A stretch of DNA of 32,557 nucleotides. Origin: an uncultured Thermomicrobiales bacterium (GTDB taxonomy: Bacteria; Chloroflexota; Chloroflexia; Thermomicrobiales; CADCWN01). Shown here piece after piece: positions 1-6,031 of the stretch (the first letter of the stretch is position 1; every line of letters begins with the position of its first letter). The notes beneath the pieces were generated by a model, which searched no databases, had not been told where the DNA came from, and saw only the letters and a program-made list of their open reading frames with translations. Position numbers and translations under genes: made by a program. The stretch lies in assembly GCA_902806415.1 (NCBI GenBank), contig CADCWN010000202.1, forward strand, positions 1 through 32,557. The letters are read 5' to 3'.

Positions 1-91
1 GCAGCGTGAAGGCGTCGGGCGAGCGCAGCCCGGCGGTCAGCGTGTCGCGCTCGGCATCCGTGACCGGGCGCACAAACAATGGTGCTTTCAT
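1..91 (-). CDS. IS630-like transposase / HTH protein, N-terminal fragment (runs off left edge)
   Basis: An ATG on the minus strand at 91 opens a frame that stays open to the window edge (30 codons), too short for the ORF track. The peptide begins MKAPLFVRPVTDAERDTL and continues TAGLRSPDAFTL. This resembles the opening of IS630-family transposases and related helix-turn-helix proteins, where an ERxxLxxGLRSxDAFxLRR stretch precedes the DNA-binding domain. Only this N-terminus is visible, so an intact insertion sequence cannot be distinguished from a remnant. The neighbouring prepilin peptidase diverges from it. The assignment rests on recalled family similarity over 30 residues. Confidence 0.55.
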   Translation of the reverse strand, partial: MKAPLFVRPVTDAERDTLTAGLRSPDAFTL

Positions 92-280
92 GCGCCGGAT
101 CGTACCACGCACAGCACGTCTTCTGCGAACGCACTAGCGCCGCAGAGCCGCGCGGTCGAGTTGGGACCATCGGGGGATGGTCGCCTCGTCGCGCACTGAC
201 TATCCTGCGAGGTGTGGGTTAATGGATCCCCACCGCTGACGACCGGTGACTGCCGACCGCCGCTCATCCGAAGGGACACG

Positions 281-1015
281 ATGCTCGCCACCGTACTACT
301 CTTCGCCCTCGTCGTCGTCGGGCTCTGCGTCGGCACCTGGATCGATGCTGCCGCCGCCGCGATTCCCGCGCACCGCTCGCCCTGGCGACTCCCGGCCTGC
401 CCGGAGTGCGAGGCACCCTGGCGCGGCGCGGCGCTCGTGCCGTTGCTCGGCCCCCTGCTGGCGCGGCGCTGCCCCAACTGCGCGCAGCCGATCACGTTCT
501 TTCGCCCGCTGACTGAGGTGGCGACCGGTCTCCTCTTCGCGCTGGCCCTCTGGCGCGCGGGACTGACGGTCGAGTTCGCCGCGCTCGTCACCTTCACCAT
601 CGTGCTGCTGGTCATCTTGCGGATCGACTGGCAGAACCACCTGATCTTCCAGAACACGATCATCGCCGGGATCCTGATCGCGCTCGGCTACGCGGCCATC
701 GCCTCGCCCGAGCCGCGCGCCCTCCTCTGGGCCACGGTCGCGTCGGTCGGCGCGGCGCTCCTCTTCCTCTTCCTCTACGTCCTGGCCCTGGTGATCTACA
801 AGCGCCGCGCGCTCGGCTTCGGCGACGTGCTACTCGCCGCGCTGATCGGCGCGATGGCCGGGCAGAACGCATTCCTCGCCATCTTCATCGGGATGCTCCT
901 CGGCGCGGCGGGCGGCCTCCTGCTCGTCGCCCTGCGCGTCCGCACCATGCGCGACTACATCCCCTACGGTGCCTACCTCTGCGCCGGGACGATCATCGCC
1001 CTGCTGATTCGCTGA
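281..1015 (+). CDS. Prepilin peptidase (A24 family)
   Basis: A 244-residue polytopic membrane protein. It probably cleaves and N-methylates the leader of type IV prepilin-like proteins at the inner face of the membrane. The N-terminal part carries two CxxC pairs (C40/C43 and C64/C67) typical of the DiS_P_DiS domain. The two A24 catalytic aspartates are visible: D116 in RIDWQNHLIF and D182 in GFGDVLLAALIG. The rest is hydrophobic helices. The ATG at 281 is preferred over the track start (GTG 212) because AAGGGA lies just upstream and the hydrophobic first helix starts immediately. No pilin genes are in the window. A strong hairpin terminator follows, so it looks monocistronic. Confidence 0.85.
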   Translation: MLATVLLFALVVVGLCVGTWIDAAAAAIPAHRSPWRLPACPECEAPWRGAALVPLLGPLLARRCPNCAQPITFFRPLTEVATGLLFALALWRAGLTVEFAALVTFTIVLLVILRIDWQNHLIFQNTIIAGILIALGYAAIASPEPRALLWATVASVGAALLFLFLYVLALVIYKRRALGFGDVLLAALIGAMAGQNAFLAIFIGMLLGAAGGLLLVALRVRTMRDYIPYGAYLCAGTIIALLIR

Positions 1016-1036
1016 ATTGCTGATACCAACGTGGAT

Positions 1037-1077
1037 GGCGGGCGGCTGAAGCCGCCCGCCACCACCGCTTCCTTTTT
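1037..1077 (+). terminator. Rho-independent terminator after prepilin peptidase
   Basis: A perfect 10-bp stem (GGCGGGCGGC / GCCGCCCGCC) with a TGAA tetraloop begins 21 bases after the prepilin peptidase stop. A pyrimidine-rich tract containing five T residues follows within about 12 bases. Confidence 0.75.
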
Positions 1078-1098
1078 CCCCGAGTCAATATCGACCGC

Positions 1099-1115
1099 GT
1101 GGTACGCTGTACCAC
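1099..1115. promoter_or_regulatory. Palindromic operator-like site upstream of the methyltransferase
   Basis: GTGGTAC-GCT-GTACCAC is a perfect 7-bp inverted repeat with a 3-base centre, located 53 bases before the methyltransferase ATG. Its position and size fit a dimeric repressor site, but no regulator gene is adjacent. A similar but asymmetric string (GTACGCTGGTACC) occurs near 4573 before the YggT-like gene. Confidence 0.35.
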
Positions 1116-1167
1116 TCACCACGCCCGCCGTAGTCGTGATGCTGGTCGGGAGGAAGGGGGGGGCGAC

Positions 1168-1932
1168 ATGCCATGGTTCGGCGAGACAACCCTGCCGCAG
1201 CGGCACGATCTGCCGGAGTTGCTCGACGATCTCAACATGGATCGCCCGACCATGCTCGGGAATCTGCGCGACATCCGGCGCATTAATCGGCTCCTCCGCT
1301 GGGACACGATGGTCGCACGGGATGCGGCGCGGCTGATCGGCGCATACGTCCCGTCCCGCCAGCCGACAATCCTCGACGTCGGCTGCGGCACCGGCGATCT
1401 CCCGCTCGCGGTCGGCACGACGCTGCACCGCGCCGGGCGCGAGCCGCACTTCCTCTGCGCCGACATCCATCGCCCGATCCTCGCGGCGGCCCGGCACTAT
1501 ATCGGCGCGGCGCTGTCATGCGCCTACCTCTGCGCGGATGGGCTGCGCCTCCCGCTCCCGGATCGCGCGATCGACCTCGTCCTCTGCTCGGCGACGCTGC
1601 ACCACTTCCCCCCGCAGGCGGCGGCGTGCCTGCTCAGCGAGTTGGCGCGGGTCACGCGCGGGGTGCTCCTGGTGAGTGACCTGGCGCGGGGCTGGGGGCC
1701 GTACCTGGCCGCACGGGCGATCACCGCGGTCGCGATGCGCAACCGCGTCACCAGGCATGATGGGGTGGTGTCGGTCCTGCGCGCCTACACCGCGCGCGAG
1801 GTGCGCGCGCTCGCCAGCGATGCCGGGCTCACCGGCGCGACCGTGCGCGGCCGGCTACCGGGTCGCCTCACGCTCACCTGGGTGCCCACATTCGCGCGTT
1901 CGGCAGGTGCCGCCGCGCCAGAACTTAGCTGA
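1168..1932 (+). CDS. SAM-dependent class I methyltransferase of a type III PKS locus
   Basis: A 254-residue cytosolic methyltransferase. The SAM-binding motif I is ILDVGCGTGD near residue 70, followed by an acidic loop (CADIHRP) and a post-I segment (DLVLCSATLHHF) as in UbiE-like enzymes. The N-terminus (ELLDD followed by NLRDIRRINRLL) resembles methyltransferases that accompany bacterial type III PKS genes. The ATG at 1168 is chosen over the track start because AGGAAGGGGGG sits just upstream. It converges with the FAD hydroxylase 40 bases away. By analogy with the srsABC set of Streptomyces griseus it may methylate a polyketide-derived phenol or quinone; that substrate is inferred. Confidence 0.75.
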   Translation: MPWFGETTLPQRHDLPELLDDLNMDRPTMLGNLRDIRRINRLLRWDTMVARDAARLIGAYVPSRQPTILDVGCGTGDLPLAVGTTLHRAGREPHFLCADIHRPILAAARHYIGAALSCAYLCADGLRLPLPDRAIDLVLCSATLHHFPPQAAACLLSELARVTRGVLLVSDLARGWGPYLAARAITAVAMRNRVTRHDGVVSVLRAYTAREVRALASDAGLTGATVRGRLPGRLTLTWVPTFARSAGAAAPELS

Positions 1933-1972
1933 ACACGATCGAGCGAACGCTGCTGCCCACCGAGTGTCCCCG

Positions 1973-3262
1973 TCACCCCCCGAGTCGCGTCGGCCCCGCC
2001 CCGAAAGCGATCAACCGGGCGGGCAGATCGCGCACGCCGGGCAGGTCCAGCAGGAGGCGCAGCGGCGCGGGCAAGCGGTACGGCGTGGGCGAACGCAGCG
2101 CTGCCACGACGATCCGGCGCTGCACGAGATCCTGGCAGGTCTGGATCAGGCGGATCGCCACCGCGCGACGGCGCTGCACCCGCGCGAGATCAGCTGGGCG
2201 CACCCGACCGCTGTGCAGCCGATCCGCCAGGGTCCGCGCCGCGACGACCGCATCCTGGATCGCCAGGTTAATGCCGATCCCGCCGATCGGCGAGGTCGGG
2301 TGCGCGGCATCGCCGATCAGCAACAGGCCGGGCCGGGACCAGCGCCGCAGCCGGGCCGACTCGACGGTGAGCAGCGAGCAATCGCCCCACCCCCGCAGCG
2401 CCTCGATCCGGTCGGCGAACTCGGGCACCGCCTCGGACAACGCCCGGCGCAGCGCCTCCAGGCCGTCGGCGCGCACCCGGCCATAACCCCCGGCGGGGAT
2501 GATGTAGCCAATCTGCCAATGCTCGCCCTCCTCCATCAGCGCGATCAGGTTGCCGCGCCCGAAGCGGAAGCGTGTCGCCGCGTCCGGCGGATCGCCCGGC
2601 AGTCGCGGCAAGCGGAACCAGAGGACGTCCATCGTCGGCGCGACGCGCGTGGGTTCGAGGCCCGCCAACCGCCGGAGGCGCGAGGAACGGCCATCCGCGC
2701 CGACGACGAGCGCCGCGCGCACCTCGCGCAGCCCATCGACCGCCCGATAGCGGACCCCGCGCACAACACCACCCTCTTCGATCAACGCCTCCGCGCGCGC
2801 GCCCATGACGATTCGCACGCCGGGGAGGCGACTCGCTTCGGCGGCGAGATAGGCGAGGAAGTCGGCCTGGGGCAGCATCACCACGAAGGGATAGGGCGTC
2901 CGCAGGCGCGCGAAGTCCGCGAAGACCGTCTGGCGGGTGGCGGTCTGCGCGATGAAGCGCCGGGCCTTCGTGTGGCGCAGCCGCAGCAACCGATCGGCCA
3001 GGCCGAGTTCGTCCATGATCGCCAGCGTCGCGGGGTTCAGGGTGTTGCCTCGGAAGTCGCGCGCGAAGTCCCGGTGCGCCTCCAGCAAGACGACCGGCAC
3101 ACCGCGCCGCCCGAGCAGCAAGGCCAGCACCAACCCCCCCGGCCCGCCGCCGACGATGCAGCAGCCCGTATGGCTCGGGGCGATTCCCTCGTCAGCCCCG
3201 GTCGCTGCGGCGAACTGTCGGCCCGATTCGGGCATGGCGGCCAATTTCTCACCACCCGTCAT
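1973..3262 (-). CDS. FAD-dependent aromatic hydroxylase (PHBH/UbiH fold)
   Basis: A 429-residue flavoprotein monooxygenase. It shows the dinucleotide-binding GGGPGG motif near the N-terminus followed by VVLLEAH, the DG motif (VGADGRSSRLR) and the GD motif that contacts the FAD ribityl chain (LIGDAAHPTSPIGG), in the order of the p-hydroxybenzoate hydroxylase family. The RDFRGNTLNPATLAIMDELG stretch is common in FAD hydroxylases acting on polyketide or quinone-like substrates. The ATG at 3262 has GGGAGGA eight bases upstream; the 50-residue extension in the track is rejected. Lying between a methyltransferase and a type III PKS, it probably hydroxylates the PKS product. It diverges from the PKS across about 207 bases. 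Confidence 0.8.
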   Translation of the reverse strand: MTGGEKLAAMPESGRQFAAATGADEGIAPSHTGCCIVGGGPGGLVLALLLGRRGVPVVLLEAHRDFARDFRGNTLNPATLAIMDELGLADRLLRLRHTKARRFIAQTATRQTVFADFARLRTPYPFVVMLPQADFLAYLAAEASRLPGVRIVMGARAEALIEEGGVVRGVRYRAVDGLREVRAALVVGADGRSSRLRRLAGLEPTRVAPTMDVLWFRLPRLPGDPPDAATRFRFGRGNLIALMEEGEHWQIGYIIPAGGYGRVRADGLEALRRALSEAVPEFADRIEALRGWGDCSLLTVESARLRRWSRPGLLLIGDAAHPTSPIGGIGINLAIQDAVVAARTLADRLHSGRVRPADLARVQRRRAVAIRLIQTCQDLVQRRIVVAALRSPTPYRLPAPLRLLLDLPGVRDLPARLIAFGAGPTRLGG

Positions 3263-3324
3263 CGCGCGGTTCCTCCCGGCACATAAGTTGCGAAACGTCG
3301 ACTGGAAGTCATGACTGTCGCGCC

Positions 3325-3363
3325 GCCGCGCGGCGTGGAGCGGCGGGCACCACGCCGCGCGGC
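3325..3363. promoter_or_regulatory. Strong hairpin in the divergent FAD hydroxylase / PKS intergenic region
   Basis: A perfect 14-bp inverted repeat (GCCGCGCGGCGTGG / CCACGCCGCGCGGC) with an 11-base spacer lies between the two divergent starts, 107 bases before the PKS ATG. No T-run follows in either direction, so it is not an obvious terminator. It may act as an operator or a leader RNA structure. Confidence 0.5.
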
Positions 3364-3469
3364 AGCACCTCTCCTCATCCCTTCCCCCACACTTCCGCAC
3401 GGCCCGCACCACGGTAATGTCACCTCAGCACCGCACGATCGCGGGCAGGCGACCTGGAGTACCCGGATC

Positions 3470-4519
3470 ATGCCTCGGATTGCCGGCGTCGCGGTCGCGA
3501 CGCCCCCCCATGTGCTGCGCCAAGATGAGGCGCGGGAGATGGCCCGCCAGTTCTTCGCCACCGAGATCAAGGATGTGGAACGCTATCTCGGCGTCTTCGA
3601 GCACGCCGAGATCGACACCCGCGCGCTCGCGGTGCCGCCCGAGTGGTTCGCCGAGGCGCACAGCTGGGGCGAGTGCAACGACCGCTGGATCGACGCCGCC
3701 TGCACGCTCGGCGCGGAGGCCGCGCGCCGCGCCCTCCGCGCGGCCGACCTCAGACCGGAGGAGATCGGGCATATCCTCTTCGTCTCGACGACCGGGCTCG
3801 CGGCCCCGTCGCTGGATGCGCGGATCATGGCCGAACTGGGGATGCCCCGCCACACGCGCCGGACGCCGATCTGGGGCCTCGGCTGCGCCGGGGGGGCGGT
3901 CGGGCTGACGCGCGCCGCCGACCACGCCCGCGCGTACCCGCGCGAGCGCGCGCTCCTGGTCTGCGTCGAGCTCTGCTCCCTCACCTTCCAATTCGGCGAT
4001 CGCTCGCCGCGCAACCTCGTCGCCGCCGCACTCTTCGCCGACGGTGCCGCCGCGGTGATCGTCGAGGGGGACGAAGTTGGTGGCAACGGCCCGGCGATCA
4101 TCGCCAGCGAGAGTACCCTCTTCCCGAACTCCTTCGATCTGATGGGCTGGGATATCGTGGACACCGGGATGCGGGTCGTCTTCGGCACGAAAATCCCCCA
4201 CATCGTGCGCGAACATTTCCAACCACTGGCCGAGGGGTTCCTGGGGCGGCACGGACTGTCGCTCGGGGAGATCGACCACCACATCTACCATCCGGGCGGG
4301 GCGAAGGTGCTCGGGGCGTTCGAGCAGGCCGGGGGGTTGTCGCCCTGCGCCCTCGGCCACAGCCGCGCGGTCCTCCGTCAGTGGGGCAACATGTCCTCGG
4401 CCACGGTCCTGTTCGTCCTGGAACGCTTCATTAACGGGGGCATCGCCCCCGGTGAACACGGACTGATGACGGTCTTCGGCCCCGGGTTCTCCTCGGAGAT
4501 GGTCTTGATCGCCGGGTAG
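3470..4519 (+). CDS. Type III polyketide synthase (chalcone synthase-like)
   Basis: A 349-residue homodimeric-type ketosynthase that would condense a CoA-activated starter with malonyl-CoA units and cyclise the chain. The Cys-His-Asn triad is visible: C139 in WGLGCAGGAVG, H274 in HHIYHPGGAKV and N307 in RQWGNMSSATVLF. LFPNSFDLMGWDIVDTGM is characteristic of bacterial type III PKSs. The ATG at 3470 with a GGAG about 11 bases upstream gives a normal family N-terminus; the track ORF adds 53 unlikely residues. A methyltransferase and a FAD hydroxylase lie nearby, matching the gene content of the S. griseus srsABC phenolic-lipid operon but in a divergent/convergent order. Alkylresorcinol- or alkylpyrone-type phenolic lipids are the inferred product class. 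Confidence 0.9.
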   Translation: MPRIAGVAVATPPHVLRQDEAREMARQFFATEIKDVERYLGVFEHAEIDTRALAVPPEWFAEAHSWGECNDRWIDAACTLGAEAARRALRAADLRPEEIGHILFVSTTGLAAPSLDARIMAELGMPRHTRRTPIWGLGCAGGAVGLTRAADHARAYPRERALLVCVELCSLTFQFGDRSPRNLVAAALFADGAAAVIVEGDEVGGNGPAIIASESTLFPNSFDLMGWDIVDTGMRVVFGTKIPHIVREHFQPLAEGFLGRHGLSLGEIDHHIYHPGGAKVLGAFEQAGGLSPCALGHSRAVLRQWGNMSSATVLFVLERFINGGIAPGEHGLMTVFGPGFSSEMVLIAG

Positions 4520-4680
4520 CCGGGCTGTCCACACGGGAGTGAAAGGGCCGGGTGGCGGTCGTGGTGAGCCAAGTACGCTGGTACCGTGGCACCACTCCTG
4601 CGTAAAGGGGTAGTGCAACGTTGACGGAGTTCGCGACTACTCTGCGGACGAATGTCCCCGTCACGAGGAGGGTGGCCGGA

Positions 4681-5175
4681 ATGCGCAACGACCCGACCGA
4701 TCCGAGAGGACGCGACGCGGACCAGGAGATGATCGTTCGCAACGAGCGCCAGGATGTGGTCACCGGTGACGGCACAGTCGTCGGGCAGGATGTCGGCACC
4801 ACCGCGATGGTCGATCATGTGGAGGCGCGGCGCTCAACTGCCGATTGGCTGAGCGGGCTCATTTCCCTGATCATCGGCGTCATCGCGATCCTGATCGCGA
4901 TCAGGATCGTCCTCAAACTCCTCGCGGCGAACACCGCGAGCGGTTTCACGCAGTTCATCTACAACGTCACCGGCCCGCTTGTCGCCCCGTTCCAAAACAT
5001 CTTCGGCACCCCGGCGGCCGGCAACGGCGCGGTCTTCGAGATCTCTTCCGTCCTCGCGATCGCCATCTATCTCCTCATCGGCTGGTTGCTGATCAAGCTC
5101 GTCCAGTTGATTATCGACCGACCGTCCAAGGGGGTGAGCGTGACGCGCAACGTCGACCAGCGCACGCTCCGCTAG
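4681..5175 (+). CDS. YggT-family membrane protein
   Basis: A 164-residue protein with a hydrophilic N-terminal region of about 50 residues and two hydrophobic segments. IALRI-type motifs (IAIRIVLKLLAANTASGF) and FIYNVTGPLVAPFQNIFGTP match the YggT family, which has poorly defined membrane or osmotic-stress roles. The ATG at 4681 is preferred over the TTG at 4621 because GAGGAGGG lies about nine bases upstream. It is the first of three same-strand small genes (YggT-like, YeaQ-like, CsbD-like), each with its own strong ribosome-binding site, which ends at the terminator at 5819. The charged N-terminal extension is longer than in plain YggT proteins. Confidence 0.75.
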   Translation: MRNDPTDPRGRDADQEMIVRNERQDVVTGDGTVVGQDVGTTAMVDHVEARRSTADWLSGLISLIIGVIAILIAIRIVLKLLAANTASGFTQFIYNVTGPLVAPFQNIFGTPAAGNGAVFEISSVLAIAIYLLIGWLLIKLVQLIIDRPSKGVSVTRNVDQRTLR

Positions 5176-5240
5176 GTATCAACTCCGCTGGATGGTCCAG
5201 CGGAACGCGATATAGGCCCATCTTCAGAAGGAGGCTTACC

Positions 5241-5507
5241 GTGCTTGGGACATTGATCGGTTGGATTATTGTCGGCGCGATCGCCGGTGGCATCGCCAGT
5301 CTCATCGTGCCGGGTCGCACACCCGGCGGTATGATCGGTGCCATCATCGTCGGTATCCTCGGCGGTATTCTCGGTGGCTGGCTGCTCAACTCGGTGTTCA
5401 ATCTTGGTGTTGGTGCCAGCTTCATCGGTTCGTTGATCGTTGCGATCATCGGCGCGGTGATCATCCTCTTCGCTCTGCGCGCCTCGGGTGCCAGTTCACG
5501 CGTCTAG
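5241..5507 (+). CDS. GlsB/YeaQ/YmgE-family small membrane protein
   Basis: An 88-residue, glycine-rich protein with three hydrophobic segments. The pattern GWIIVGAIAGGIASLIVPGR followed by GGMIGAIIVGILGGILGGWL is diagnostic of the GlsB/YeaQ/YmgE (transglycosylase-associated) family of small stress-associated inner-membrane proteins. No catalytic function is established for the family. The GTG at 5241 is preceded by AAGGAGG at ideal spacing, so the much longer track ORF in this frame is not used. It lies between the YggT-like and CsbD-like genes, and the trio looks like a general stress/envelope unit. Confidence 0.85.
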   Translation: MLGTLIGWIIVGAIAGGIASLIVPGRTPGGMIGAIIVGILGGILGGWLLNSVFNLGVGASFIGSLIVAIIGAVIILFALRASGASSRV

Positions 5508-5566
5508 CTCTAACCTTCCTCTCCGGTCCGAAACGTGACGGTGCAGGAATACAAGGAGGTTCAGTT

Positions 5567-5794
5567 ATGTCCGGCTTAGGCGACAAACTGAAGGGTGCGG
5601 CCCAAGAAGCGGCCGGTAAGGCGAAAGCGGCTGTCGGTAACGCGACCGACGACCCCGGTATGACCTCAGAGGGCCACGCCGATCAGGTACGCGGCCAGGG
5701 TAACCAGTTCAAGGGCGACGCGAAGGGCAAGGTCAACGACGTGATCGACCGGGTCGGTGACGCGGTGAATGACAACAAGCGCAGGAATCCGTAA
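5567..5794 (+). CDS. CsbD-family stress protein
   Basis: A 75-residue hydrophilic, Ala/Gly/Lys/Asp-rich protein beginning MSGLGDKLKGAAQEAAGKAK, with GHADQVRGQGNQFKGDAKGKV further on. This matches the CsbD family, which is controlled by the general stress response in Bacillus. Molecular function is unknown. The ATG at 5567 has AAGGAGGT directly upstream at good spacing. It is the last gene of the three-gene unit and is followed by a perfect hairpin terminator. Confidence 0.85.
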   Translation: MSGLGDKLKGAAQEAAGKAKAAVGNATDDPGMTSEGHADQVRGQGNQFKGDAKGKVNDVIDRVGDAVNDNKRRNP

Positions 5795-5818
5795 GCCCGT
5801 CGCGTCAATAGAGCCCAA

Positions 5819-5852
5819 CCACAGGCCGGGGGCAATTGCCCCCGGCCTGTGG
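5819..5852 (+). terminator. Terminator of the YggT/YeaQ/CsbD unit
   Basis: A perfect palindrome, CCACAGGCCGGGGGC - AATT - GCCCCCGGCCTGTGG, begins 24 bases after the CsbD stop and is followed by the T-rich TATTTGCATTTC. Confidence 0.8.
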
Positions 5853-5965
5853 TATTTGCATTTCAATCGATCGGGGAGATCGCCGTACCACCAGCAGGAG
5901 ACGAAGTTCCCGGTTCACCGCCTGCCCGGTTCGCCCGACGACGGCAAGCGTTCGCGCGCCGCTGC

Positions 5966-5973
5966 GGTATACT
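5966..5973 (+). promoter_or_regulatory. Candidate extended -10 promoter for the helicase
   Basis: GGTATACT lies 59 bases before the helicase ATG and resembles an extended -10 box. No convincing -35 hexamer is present at 17 bases. The same GGTATACTG string occurs on the minus strand near 9730 before another gene. Confidence 0.35.
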
Positions 5974-6031
5974 GAGCGGGGTGTACATACGCTCAACTCT
6001 GCCTATTGTTCAGCGCCGTGAGGGCCGTAGG

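Noticed and set aside
1676-3286. 536-residue plus-strand ORF opposite the FAD hydroxylase
   Set aside because: Gln/Arg/Ala-rich shadow; the minus strand has complete flavoprotein motifs.
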